Origin: DATACN01 sp038215095
GTDB taxonomy: Bacteria; Actinomycetota; Thermoleophilia; Solirubrobacterales; Thermoleophilaceae
Direction: 5' to 3'
DNA: 64,000 bases
NCBI GenBank assembly: GCA_038215095.1
Contig: JBBQRG010000001.1
Location: 1 to 64,000 of the forward strand
This document shows, piece by piece, positions 32,627 through 40,669 of this stretch; positions within the stretch are counted from its first letter, which is position 1; each line of letters opens with the position of its first letter. The notes under the pieces were generated by a model. It ran no database searches, had not been told where the DNA came from, and worked only from the letters and a program-made list of their open reading frames with translations. The position numbers were made by a program, and so were the translations under genes.

Positions 32627-33096
32627 CCCGGCGCGTGCTCGTAACCGTGCTCGCGGCCCTCGTAGTGCCCTTCGCTGCCGTGGCCTGCGGCATCGGCTGG
32701 CTCTATCTGCTGAGGTCGGGCCACCTGCTGGCGTTCGGCCCGCCGGTCAAGGGTGCGCTGGCCCTGCAGCAGCTCGCCCGTGGCGACGCGCAGCCGCTGG
32801 CGCGGGTGCTCGTGGCATGGGCGCTGGCGGGGCTGGCCGCCGGGGCGCTCCTGCGCGCGCTCGCCGGCAGGGCCGGCACGCACCTGCTGCCCGCGTTCGC
32901 GCTCGGCAGTGCCGCCTGGCTGGTGGTGGCCGGGGCGGCCTCGGACGCCCTGGCCAACAACGCGCGGGTGGTGGACCAGCTGGGGGCTCAGCTCTCGTCG
33001 GGCCAGCTGGCCGTCGCACTGGCGGCCGTGGTGTGCGCGGCGCTGGCGGGCGTCCTGGCCGCTGCCGCGGTGGTGCGGCTACCCGTACCCGAATAA
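32623..33096 (+). CDS. Hypothetical membrane protein
   Basis: 157 residues from GTG 32623 (GTGA overlap with the upstream transporter). About four hydrophobic helices: near residues 5-27, 60-80, 88-108 and 125-150. I do not recognise a family. It is the last gene of the esterase/MprF-like/esterase/transporter cluster and presumably a membrane partner of one of them. Confidence 0.7.
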   Translation: MTRRVLVTVLAALVVPFAAVACGIGWLYLLRSGHLLAFGPPVKGALALQQLARGDAQPLARVLVAWALAGLAAGALLRALAGRAGTHLLPAFALGSAAWLVVAGAASDALANNARVVDQLGAQLSSGQLAVALAAVVCAALAGVLAAAAVVRLPVPE

Positions 33097-33133
33097 GCGA
33101 GGCTGCACCAAGGCTCGCGGCCCCCCGGAGTCC

Positions 33134-33139
33134 TAGGCT
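33134..33139 (+). promoter_or_regulatory. Putative -10 box of the sensor kinase gene
   Basis: TAGGCT, 6 nt before ATG 33146; leaderless geometry. Confidence 0.5.
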
Positions 33140-33145
33140 GGACAC

Positions 33146-34859
33146 ATGCTCCGGCAGGCCCTAGAAGACCTACGCGCGCGGCAGACCTACACGCGCATCG
33201 CCTACCTGCTGCTGGCGCTGCCGCTCGGGGTCGCGGAGTTCGCGATCCTGGTGTCGGGCCTGTCGTTCGGGTTCGGCAGCGCGATCACGCTCGTCGGCCT
33301 GCCCGTGCTGCTGCTGATGCTGTTCATCTGGCGCTGGATGGCGCAGGGCGAGCGGCGCCTGATCGGAGCGCTGGTGGGCATCGAGATCGCGGACCCCTAC
33401 CGGCGCCCGCCGCCTGGAGCCTCGCGCTGGCGACTGCTGCGCGGGCGCCTCGCCGACCCGGCCACCTGGAAGGACCTGGTGTTCCTGGTGCTGCAGCTGC
33501 CGGCCGGGATCGTGGCGTTCACGCTGACGGTGATCGTGCTCGGGGGAAGCGCCGCGCTGCTGGCCGCTCCGATCTACCACGGGTCGGGTTTCGGGCTGGG
33601 CGTCGACACCGTGCCGGAGACGCTGGCGCTCGTGCCGCTCGGCGCCCTTCTGCTCTTCGCCGGAATCCCCGCGCTCGGCGCGCTCGGCCGCCTGTACGGC
33701 TGGTTCGCCCTGCAGCTGCTCGGCTCGAACGAGGACCCGGAGCTGACCGCCGAGGTGTCGGAGCTGCGCGGCGCCCAGGCCCGCGTGATCGCCGCCACCG
33801 ACGCCGAGCGCCGCCGCCTCGAGCGCGACCTCCACGACGGGGCCCAGCAGCGCCTCGTATCGCTGGCGCTCACCCTGCGGGTGGCCGAGCAGCGCGCCGA
33901 GAAGGGGGAGCCGGGCGCACCGGAGCTGATGCGCGACGCCCGCGAGGAGGTCGGAAAGGCCCTCGAGGAGCTGCGCGACCTCGCTCGCGGCATCCATCCG
34001 GCGATCCTCACCAACCGCGGCCTCGCCGACGCCCTCCGCGACCTCGCCGGCCGCGCCGCCGTGCCGGTGGAGGTCACGAGCGCGCCGTCGGAGCGGCTAC
34101 CCGAGCCTGTGGAGGCCGCGGCCTACTTCGTGGTCTCCGAGTGCCTGGCAAACATCGGCAAGCACGCCCATGCCTCCCAGGCCAGCGTCGCGGTGTCCGA
34201 GCAGGGCGCCGCGCTGGCGGTGGAGGTGCGCGACGACGGCTCGGGCGGGGCCAGCCTCGACGGCGGCTCGGGCCTGCAGGGACTGCGCGACCGCGTGGGC
34301 GGCGCTCGACGGGCGGCTCGAGCTGCACAGCCCGCCCGGCGAGGGAACCCTGATCCGGGCCCTGTTGCCGCTGGACGGCCACGCGCCCGGCGGACGCCCG
34401 GCGGCCGCGGCGCCGCGGGCCCTGTCCGACGAGGAGGCCGATGCCGTGATGGAACGCAGGCGCCGCATGCTGCGGCCGCGCTTGGTCGTGCTGGGCGGCG
34501 TTGCGCTCGTGCTCTTGCTGCTCTGGGCGGTCACCGGCGCCGGCAGCTTCTGGCCGATCTGGCCGCTGATCGGCCTGGGCCTCGTGGCCGCCATCGACAG
34601 CTGGGGCACGCTGGCGAGCGGCCCGCTGCGCGAGTCCGCTCTCCCCGCCCCCGGAGCCGCCCGGGACCAGGCCGTCAAGCAGGCCCGTATACGCCGCTCG
34701 CTGGCGCTGGCCGGCGGCGTGCTCCTGGTGATCGACACGACCGTGGTCGCCCTCTGGCTGGCGTCCGGCGCCGGCTACTTCTGGCCCGGCTGGGTGCTGT
34801 TCGGAAGCGCGCTGATCGCGCTGCCGGGGGCGCTGTTGGTGCGCTCCCAGCCCTCCTAG
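33146..34859 (+). pseudogene. Sensor histidine kinase (HisKA_3 type) interrupted by a frameshift
   Basis: Membrane kinase with about four N-terminal helices. The HisKA_3 box is ERRRLERDLHDGAQQRLV (His about residue 230), then an HATPase region with SECLANIGKHAH and DDGSGGASLDGGSGLQGLRDRV. At about 34298-34305 (context GTGGGCGGCGCTC) the frame breaks. The expected continuation ALDGRLELHSPPGEGTLIRALLPL lies one base on, followed by two further membrane helix pairs (2TM-type tail) to TAG 34857-34859. Joining the frames gives about 570 residues. No response regulator gene is adjacent. It may be a sequencing error or a true lesion; staying in frame would give a chimeric tail to 35194. Confidence 0.8.
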
Positions 34860-36121
34860 TCGCCGAAGACTTCCTCGATGCGCGCCTTGCCCTTGCGGCA
34901 GGTGAAGATGTCCGTGGCGGGCTTGACCAGGCGCGACTTGCAAGTCCAGCCGAGGCCGTGGCGCGTGTGGTGGCGCCGCATGTGGCGAAGCACGCGCAGG
35001 GCGGTGGAGCAGCGGACGGCCGTGATGCTCACGTCCGCGGTCGTGAAGCCCAGGTCGACGGTGTCGCTGAAGCGCGTCTTGCCCGCGCCCCCGCAGTCGG
35101 TGCCGAGTGCGAACCCGCTGACGTGTTTCTTCAGGATGCGGCCCTTCTTGCCGATCTGCGGCCAGCTCACGGTCGCGCGCGTGTAGAGGAATGAGCGCAC
35201 ACCGCGGCAGTCGCCGACGCGGGCGTCGGAGAGCTGGATCTTCACGCCCCGCTTCCGGTAGATCTTGCCGGCCGCGCAGATGGGGTTGCAGCTGTTCACG
35301 CGCGCCGTGCCGCTGCCCACCGGCGTGCGCGAGCCCCAGCGCTCCCAGCGGATGCTGAGCACGGCCAGGTCCTTGAAGGTGTCGAGTGAGGACGGCTTCA
35401 CGGTCGCGTCGCCGAACGCGTAGTGGAAGCTCATCTCGTGCTGGCGCTGGTCGTCGCCGATGTACACCGGCAGGCGCTCGATGCAGGCCGTGCTCATGAA
35501 GAACCAGGGCGGCGCGCCGGCCAGCCCGCTGTCCTTCAGCATCGCCGCGCTGCCGTCCTTCGTGACGTAGCGCAGGCCGAAGCCGGGCCGCTCGGGGCCC
35601 TGCCCAGCCGGGATCGACGTGTACGGGGTGAAGAAGCCGTGGCCGGCGGGGTCGTAGTTGCCGAAGGCACGCGAGTCGGGGCAGGGCACCACGTTCACCG
35701 GCTTGACCGCGCCGGTGCCGGCGTGGGCGATGTAGCTGCCGTGCTTGAAGATCTTGCTCTCCGGCAGGTTGTTGTGATGCAGCGGACAGCCGCGCTTGGC
35801 CTTGGCGCCCGCGGTGAACGAGCCGCTCAGGTAGACCCAGCCGCAGCGACGCCCGCGCCAGCTCCCGAACTCGCCGTGCACGAGGCCGTAGCCCCAGCGG
35901 CGCCCCTTGCCCAGGTTGGAGACGCGCTGCACGTCAATGGTCTGGCCCGCACGCAGCGTGCCGATGGTGTAGCCGGAGCGCTTGTTGCGCACGTACACGT
36001 CTTTCGCGCTGACGGTGTAGGTGCGGGTCGCGGCGCTCGCCGCCTCAGCCGGCAGCAGCAGAGCGGCCAGCAGCACACCGATGAAGAGCGCCCTACTCGC
36101 CGACATCCGCCACGCTGGCAT
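34856..36121 (-). CDS. Secreted SH3b-domain protein with C-terminal cysteine domain
   Basis: 421 residues with a signal peptide (SASRALFIGVLLAALLLPAEAASA). It has a bacterial SH3-like segment (about 33-100: TVSAKDVYVRNKRSGYTIGT, then GWVYLSG) and a long middle part of unknown fold. The C-terminal block of paired cysteines (VRCSTALRVLRHM, then GLGWTCKSRL, then FTCRKGKARIEE) resembles the small secreted protein at 40303. SH3b domains usually bind wall peptides. Start ATG 36121 overlaps ybaK by 29 bp; ATG 36106 would also give a good signal peptide. Confidence 0.75.
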   Translation of the reverse strand: MPAWRMSASRALFIGVLLAALLLPAEAASAATRTYTVSAKDVYVRNKRSGYTIGTLRAGQTIDVQRVSNLGKGRRWGYGLVHGEFGSWRGRRCGWVYLSGSFTAGAKAKRGCPLHHNNLPESKIFKHGSYIAHAGTGAVKPVNVVPCPDSRAFGNYDPAGHGFFTPYTSIPAGQGPERPGFGLRYVTKDGSAAMLKDSGLAGAPPWFFMSTACIERLPVYIGDDQRQHEMSFHYAFGDATVKPSSLDTFKDLAVLSIRWERWGSRTPVGSGTARVNSCNPICAAGKIYRKRGVKIQLSDARVGDCRGVRSFLYTRATVSWPQIGKKGRILKKHVSGFALGTDCGGAGKTRFSDTVDLGFTTADVSITAVRCSTALRVLRHMRRHHTRHGLGWTCKSRLVKPATDIFTCRKGKARIEEVFGD

Positions 36122-36545
36122 GCGTGCAGTCCAGCAGCTTCTGGGGACTGACGCGGAACAGGCTGTGGGGGTCGCCCGCTGCGGCCCATACCTGCTCGTG
36201 ATCCAGCAGCGCGCGGTCGAAGATCACCGGCAGCCCGTGCCCGAACGGCGGGACTCCGCCGATGGCGAAGCCCGTCGCGGCGCGCACCTCTCCGGCGCTG
36301 GCCTGCCGCACCGCGGCCACGTCGAGGGCGTCGGCGAGCTTGTCGACGTCGATGCGGTGCCGGCCGGAGGCGATGCAGACCACCGGATCGCCGTCGGCCA
36401 CGAACACGATCGACTTGGCGATCGCGGCCTCGTGGCAGCCCACCGCCCTGGCCGCGTCGCCGACGGTGCGGGTGGAGGCCTCCAGCCGCTGCACGTGGAC
36501 GTCGAGGCCCAGCTCGCGGGCCCCTCTCATCACCTTCTCGGTCAT
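36093..36545 (-). CDS. YbaK/EbsC-family aminoacyl-tRNA deacylase
   Basis: 150 residues of the YbaK fold. It shows IAKSIVFVADGDPVVCIASG with the conserved substrate-side lysine, then GHRIDVDKLADAL-like and FAIGGVPPFGHG. Free-standing YbaK proteins hydrolyse mischarged tRNAs such as Cys-tRNA-Pro. It complements the editing domain built into ProS at 17152. The ATG overlaps the WS/DGAT stop (ATGA), so it is cotranscribed with that gene. Confidence 0.88.
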   Translation of the reverse strand: MTEKVMRGARELGLDVHVQRLEASTRTVGDAARAVGCHEAAIAKSIVFVADGDPVVCIASGRHRIDVDKLADALDVAAVRQASAGEVRAATGFAIGGVPPFGHGLPVIFDRALLDHEQVWAAAGDPHSLFRVSPQKLLDCTHASVADVGE

Positions 36546-37981
36546 GCGTGGGCCGGAGCCTTCGAGCGCCGCTGCGCCGGCAGCACCGGCAGCTCGACGC
36601 CGGCGGCCGTGGCCAGCTCCACCAGCGACTCCGTGAGATCCACGGCCAGCTCGTCCAGGTCCCACAGCAGGTCGAAGTCGCCGACCAGCCCGAAGTTGAT
36701 GTGGCCGTTGTAGGAGAGCAGCGCGATCCCGAGCGCCTGGTTCTTGGCCAGCGGGACCATCGGGAAGGTCTCGATCATCTCGTGGCCCATCAGGTAGAGC
36801 GGGAACTGCGGCCCCGGGACGTTCGTGACCACGAGGTTGAAGAAGCGCTGGCGCGACATGAGCCGCGAGGCCTGGCCCATGATCGTGGGCGGGGCGAAGC
36901 CCGACAGCTCGGTGAGCACCTGCGCGCCCACGGCCTGGCCGCCGGCCTTCAGGTCCTTCAAGCGCTCGCGCACGATGTCGAGCCGGGCCACCGGCTCCTG
37001 GCACCAGACGGGCAGCGGGGCCATCATCGCCGCCACGCGGTTGCCGAGGGCGCCCTGCTCGATCTCGCTGCGAACGCTCACCGGGACCATCGCCTTCAGC
37101 TCCAGGCCGTCGGTCTGCTGCCCGCGCCGGCGCAGGTGGCGGCCGAGCGCGCCGGCCACGGTGGCCAGCACCACGTCGTTCACCGTGCCGCCCAGCTCGT
37201 TCTTGATCGCCTTGAGCTGGGCGAGGTCGGCGCGCACCCAAGTGAAGCGGCGGTGCGGGCCGATGTCGGCGTTGTAGGGGGTCGAGGGAGCGGGGTTCAG
37301 GCCCGCCCAGGCCATCGCTCCGACGCCCACGGCGGCGTCGCGGGCACCCTCGAGCACGCGGCGCGGCGCGCGGAACACGGCCCGCACCGAGCGGGCCACC
37401 TCGCCGGGCACCGTGGCGCGCTCCAGCAGCGCCTCGCCGAGCAGCTGGGCGCTCGACGGCAGCGGGCGCGGAAGCCAGCGGTTGCCGGGGTCGGCCGGCG
37501 CCGCGGGCTCGGGCGAGACGTCGAACAGCACGGAGACGATGTCGATGCCGGAGATGCCGTCCACCAGCGCGTGGTGGGTCTTCGCGAGCAGGGCGAAGCG
37601 GCCGCCCTCGAGGCCGTCCACCAGCCACAGCTCCCAGAGCGGCTTATCACGGTCGAGCTGCTGCGAGAACACGCGGCCGGCCAGCGCCCGCAGCTCCTCC
37701 TCGGTGCCCGGCGCGGGCAGCGCGGTGGCGCGCACGTGATAGCGCAGGTTCAGATGTGGGTCGTCGACCCACTTGGGGCGCCCCTGGCCGAGCGGCACGT
37801 TGGCCAGGCGCTGGCGGTAGCGCGGCACCAGGTGAAGGCGGCGCTCGATGCCCTCGAGCAGCTCGTCGTAGGGGGGCGGATCGCCCTCGAAGAGCATGAC
37901 CGAGGCGACATGCATGTGCGCGGACGCGTCCTCCAGGTGCAGGAAGGAGGCATCGAGCCCGCTGAGGCGATCTCCGGCCAT
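36542..37981 (-). CDS. Wax ester synthase / diacylglycerol acyltransferase (WS/DGAT)
   Basis: 479 residues. The catalytic motif HHxxxDG appears as THHALVDGISG around residue 130, with DRDKPLWELWLVDGLEGG before it. The C-terminal half carries GNRVAAMMAPLPVW and TNVPGPQFPLYLMG, typical of the WS/DGAT family. It esterifies acyl-CoA onto diacylglycerol or fatty alcohols for storage lipid, common in actinobacteria. ATG 37981 was preferred because TACCTT lies 8 nt upstream. It is divergent from the riboswitch-controlled RlpA-like gene. Confidence 0.93.
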   Translation of the reverse strand: MAGDRLSGLDASFLHLEDASAHMHVASVMLFEGDPPPYDELLEGIERRLHLVPRYRQRLANVPLGQGRPKWVDDPHLNLRYHVRATALPAPGTEEELRALAGRVFSQQLDRDKPLWELWLVDGLEGGRFALLAKTHHALVDGISGIDIVSVLFDVSPEPAAPADPGNRWLPRPLPSSAQLLGEALLERATVPGEVARSVRAVFRAPRRVLEGARDAAVGVGAMAWAGLNPAPSTPYNADIGPHRRFTWVRADLAQLKAIKNELGGTVNDVVLATVAGALGRHLRRRGQQTDGLELKAMVPVSVRSEIEQGALGNRVAAMMAPLPVWCQEPVARLDIVRERLKDLKAGGQAVGAQVLTELSGFAPPTIMGQASRLMSRQRFFNLVVTNVPGPQFPLYLMGHEMIETFPMVPLAKNQALGIALLSYNGHINFGLVGDFDLLWDLDELAVDLTESLVELATAAGVELPVLPAQRRSKAPAHA

Positions 37982-37989
37982 CCCCATAG

Positions 37990-37995
37990 AAGGTA
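37990..37995 (-). promoter_or_regulatory. Putative -10 box of the WS/DGAT gene
   Basis: TACCTT on the minus strand, 8 nt before ATG 37981. The CRP-like site centred at 38029.5 would be near -46 of this promoter. Confidence 0.4.
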
Positions 37996-38021
37996 TCGCG
38001 CGCCGCACGCAAGGACATTTG

Positions 38022-38037
38022 AGTGACCCAAGTCACA
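38022..38037. promoter_or_regulatory. CRP/GlxR-type operator
   Basis: AGTGA-N6-TCACA, nine of ten matches to TGTGA-N6-TCACA. The centre is about 40 bp before the start point predicted from TAACCT (38058-38063), the class II activator position. It also lies in the divergent gap to the WS/DGAT gene. Confidence 0.5.
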
Positions 38038-38057
38038 CAGTCGCGCTTACACGTCCG

Positions 38058-38063
38058 TAACCT
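38058..38063 (+). promoter_or_regulatory. Putative -10 box of the riboswitch/RlpA-like transcript
   Basis: TAACCT, placed so that transcription would begin near 38070, about 11 nt before the first riboswitch stem. Confidence 0.4.
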
Positions 38064-38080
38064 ACGAACAGTTGTTCGAT

Positions 38081-38224
38081 CCGGCCTAGCCGAGCCGCCG
38101 TCCCTCCTGGGGCGGGGGACGGGGGAACCACAGCCGCATGAGCGGCAGGGGCGAATCGCCACCAATGCCGGTGGCGTAGGGCAGTTGCCCGAGTCCGACA
38201 GCTAACTCCGTAAGCAGGGGCCGG
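38081..38224 (+). promoter_or_regulatory. c-di-AMP riboswitch (ydaO/yuaA class)
   Basis: The aptamer is closed by CCGGCC (38081-38086) with GGCCGG (38219-38224). The conserved ydaO blocks appear in order: GGGGGAACCACAG, GGGGCGAATCGCC, GTAGGGCAG, GCCCGAGTCCGACAGCTAAC and TCCGTAAGC. The ribosome binding site AGAAGGAG (38226-38233) directly follows the closing stem and no terminator is visible, so control of translation start is more likely than attenuation. In actinobacteria this class often sits before wall-remodelling genes, as here. Confidence 0.92.
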
Positions 38225-38239
38225 GAGAAGGAGTTTTCG

Positions 38240-39163
38240 ATGAGTACGCGCAGTCGCGCGCGTGCCAGCTTCCGCTTTGCGCTGCTGGCCGCGGGCCTTT
38301 GTTTGTCAGGAACCGCATACGCCGCCACCACAGGTGCGGCGGACCAGAACGGCGGGGTCACGATCGCCTCGGCCGGCAAGAGCCAGAAGGTGGCATACGG
38401 CCGCCAGGTGAAGCTGGCCGGACGCGTCGCAAGCGGCGGCGCTCGCAACGTGCGCCTCGAGCAGGCGCCGGGCGACCAGGGCTGGCGCCCGGTGGCTCAG
38501 ACCACCAGCGCCGGCGACGGCTCCTACGCCTTCGCCGTTCGTGCTGAGCGCTCCGGCTCCTATCGCGCCGTGAGCGAGGGGGGCACCTCGGCGCCCGAGA
38601 AGGTCACCGTGGTGGCCAGGCTCGCCGGCAGCGCCACGCGCCACCTGCGCCGCGGCTCGACCGTGCGCGTGCGCGGCAGCGTGCGGCCCGCCCGCTCAGG
38701 ACGCACCGTGCGCCTGCAGCGGCGCAGTGGCCGCGGCTGGAAGACCGTCGACACTGCCCGCACGGGCAGCGGCGGCAGCTTCCGCGCCGCCTGGCACCCG
38801 GCCAGCAACGGCGCCTACCGCCTGCGGGTCAGGTTCGGGGGCGACAAGCTGAACGGCGCTGCCGGCCACACGCTGCGAAGGCCGGTGAACGTGTACCGGC
38901 CGGCGCTGGCCTCGTGGTACGGCCCCGGGTTCTACGGGAGCCACCTCGCCTGCGGCGGAACGATGAGCGCCACCAAGCTCGGCGTGGCCAACAAGTCGCT
39001 GCCGTGCGGCACGAAGGTCACGCTCCGCTACCACGGCCGCTCGGTGACCGTCCCCGTGATCGACCGCGGGCCCTACTCGGGCGCGCGCGAGTTCGACCTC
39101 ACGGCCGCCACCAAGCGCAAGCTCGGCTTCGGCTCCACCGGGGCGGTTTGGACGACTCGGTGA
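38240..39163 (+). CDS. Secreted RlpA-like double-psi beta-barrel protein
   Basis: 307 residues with a signal peptide (RFALLAAGLCLSGTAYAATT). It has two immunoglobulin-like or bacterial-surface repeats (about 45-125 and 130-220, each with a VRLxxxxGxGWxxV core). The C-terminal RlpA/expansin-like barrel (about 225-307) shows ALASWYGPGFYG, LACGGTMSATKLGVA, LPCGTKV and VIDRGPYSGAREFDLT. RlpA proteins act on peptidoglycan, often as lytic transglycosylases. ATG 38240 has AGAAGGAG 6 nt upstream. Expression is probably set by c-di-AMP and by a CRP-type regulator. Confidence 0.88.
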   Translation: MSTRSRARASFRFALLAAGLCLSGTAYAATTGAADQNGGVTIASAGKSQKVAYGRQVKLAGRVASGGARNVRLEQAPGDQGWRPVAQTTSAGDGSYAFAVRAERSGSYRAVSEGGTSAPEKVTVVARLAGSATRHLRRGSTVRVRGSVRPARSGRTVRLQRRSGRGWKTVDTARTGSGGSFRAAWHPASNGAYRLRVRFGGDKLNGAAGHTLRRPVNVYRPALASWYGPGFYGSHLACGGTMSATKLGVANKSLPCGTKVTLRYHGRSVTVPVIDRGPYSGAREFDLTAATKRKLGFGSTGAVWTTR

Positions 39164-39172
39164 CAACGACCC

Positions 39173-39199
39173 TGCGCAGCCGGCCGAGCCGGCTGCTTG
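39173..39199. repeat. REP-like palindrome, copy 1
   Basis: GCAGCCGGC (39176-39184), loop CGA, GCCGGCTGC (39188-39196), flanked by TGC and TTG. It lies between the convergent stops of the RlpA-like gene and dinB, where it may act as a terminator for both. The same 27-bp core occurs three times at 56372-56509. Confidence 0.8.
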
Positions 39200-39201
39200 G
39201 C

Positions 39202-40281
39202 CTAGAGCGCCAGATGTAACTGGCCCTCGGGAGGGGCGGCGGGCACGTCCCGCCGCCCCTCGTCGAGCCCGGCCACGCGCACGCCGAGCAGCCGCACGGG
39301 CTGCTCGGGCGCAAGGCGCCGCAGCAGGTCCCGGGCGACGCCCAGCACGGTTTCGAGGTCGTTCACCGGCTCGTCGAGCGAGCGCGCGCGGGTGACGGTG
39401 CTGAAGTCCGCGAAGCGCACCTTGATCCCGATCGTGCGGCCGCTGCGCTCCTGGCGCACGAGCCCCTCGCAGAGACGCGTCGAGAGGCGCTCCAGCACGG
39501 GTTCGAGCGCCTCCAGGCCGCGCAGGTCCTCGTCGAAGGTGGTCTCGCACGACTCCGACTTGGCCACCCGGACGGTCTCGAGCGGGCGCTCGTCCTCGAA
39601 GCGCGCGAGCCGCGCCAGGTGCGGACCGAGGTTGGTCCCGAAGGAGTCGACCAGCCGCTTCTCAGACACGTCTCGAAGCTTCGCCAGCGTGGTCACGCCG
39701 CGTGCCTCGAGCCGGCGCACGGTCTTCGGCCCGATTCCCGGGATCAGCCCGGGGGAGGCCTCCGCGAAGCGCTCGCAGGCCTGGTCGCGGGTCAGGACGA
39801 GGAAGCCGTCCGGCTTGTCGGCGTCGGAGGCCACCTTCGCAACGAGCTTGTTGGGCCCGATCCCGATCGAGCAGACGAGACCAGTGCGCTCGCGCACGGT
39901 GGCCTTCAGCCGCAGCGCGGCGGCGCGCGGGCGGTCGAGCGCCGTCAGGTCGAGGTAGGCCTCGTCGAGCCCGACGACCTCGACGCGGTCGATCTCGCCC
40001 CTGATCACCTCCATCAGGTCCTTCGAGCGGCGGCGGTAGTGCTCGAAGTCCGGCGCCACGAACACGGCGTCGGGGCAGAGCCGCCGGGCGCGCTCGGCCG
40101 GGGTCGCCGAGAAGATGCCGAAGCGGCGCGCCTCGTAGCTGGCGGTGGTGACCACCGCGCGCGGGCCCGAGCCCGCCACGACCACGGGCAGCGCCCTCAG
40201 CTCAGGATGCCGCTGGAGCTCGACGGACACGTAGAACGCGTCCATGTCCACGTGGGCTATCCGGCGCTCGTCCTCGGGCAC
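39202..40281 (-). CDS. dinB: DNA polymerase IV (Y family)
   Basis: Translesion polymerase of 359 residues. The palm carries HVDMDAFYVSVE and VVGLDEAYLDLT with the metal-binding acids, and the family box CSIGIGPNKLVAKVAS. HhH segments around LIPGIGPKTVRRLEARG follow, then the little-finger domain. The C terminus is EGQLHLAL, a good beta-clamp binding motif. Start GTG 40281, with TATCTT 6 nt upstream on the minus strand. No LexA-type operator was recognised. Confidence 0.95.
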   Translation of the reverse strand: MPEDERRIAHVDMDAFYVSVELQRHPELRALPVVVAGSGPRAVVTTASYEARRFGIFSATPAERARRLCPDAVFVAPDFEHYRRRSKDLMEVIRGEIDRVEVVGLDEAYLDLTALDRPRAAALRLKATVRERTGLVCSIGIGPNKLVAKVASDADKPDGFLVLTRDQACERFAEASPGLIPGIGPKTVRRLEARGVTTLAKLRDVSEKRLVDSFGTNLGPHLARLARFEDERPLETVRVAKSESCETTFDEDLRGLEALEPVLERLSTRLCEGLVRQERSGRTIGIKVRFADFSTVTRARSLDEPVNDLETVLGVARDLLRRLAPEQPVRLLGVRVAGLDEGRRDVPAAPPEGQLHLAL

Positions 40282-40287
40282 ACCGAG

Positions 40288-40293
40288 AAGATA
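40288..40293 (-). promoter_or_regulatory. Putative -10 box of dinB
   Basis: TATCTT on the minus strand, 6 nt before GTG 40281; leaderless geometry. Confidence 0.5.
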
Positions 40294-40302
40294 CGCGCGG
40301 GG

Positions 40303-40668
40303 TCAGCCGCCCCAGTAGCCGCGCATGCGCTGCTTCCCGCGGGTGCACCGCAGGCGTACCAGGAAGTCGTCGCCGCCGAAGACGCAGCGGAAGCGGTGCA
40401 CGTGGGTGACCTCGCAGAAGTGGTTCGACTCGTTGCAGGTCAGGTGGCTGAGGTGGCGCCGCCAGATGCGCCACAGGTTGCGCGAGTTGGGGCAGCTGAC
40501 ACGGCGGCCGTAGATCTTCGTGGTGCCGCCCGTGTCCGGGTTCGGGATCTTGCCGCAGTAGTGGTAGCCCTTCAGGGCGGCGTGGGCCGCCGGGCCGTCG
40601 GCTGACGCGGCCGGCGAGGCGGCAACGACGAGCGCGGCGAGCGCTGTGGCGATGGCGATCAGCTTCAT
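40303..40668 (-). CDS. Small secreted cysteine-containing protein
   Basis: 121 residues with a signal peptide (KLIAIATALAALVVAASPAASA). The mature part has seven cysteines. Its second half (VSCPNSRNLWRIW, then LTCNESNHFCEV, FRCVFGGDDFLVRLRC, TRGKQRMRGYW) parallels the C-terminal block of the SH3b protein at 34856. The pattern C-x4-R/V-x-R, W/L-x-C, C-x2-G-x3-I/M suggests a recurring disulphide-stabilised surface domain. Function unknown. ATG 40668 lies directly before the SDR stop codon at 40670-40672 (minus strand), so it is probably cotranscribed with that gene. Confidence 0.72.
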   Translation of the reverse strand: MKLIAIATALAALVVAASPAASADGPAAHAALKGYHYCGKIPNPDTGGTTKIYGRRVSCPNSRNLWRIWRRHLSHLTCNESNHFCEVTHVHRFRCVFGGDDFLVRLRCTRGKQRMRGYWGG

Positions 40669-40669
40669 C

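Noticed and set aside
34860..35194. In-frame C-terminal extension of the sensor kinase through the opposite gene
   Set aside because: After 34300 this frame loses all kinase motifs and reads antisense through the SH3b gene, while the neighbouring frame resumes the expected kinase sequence.
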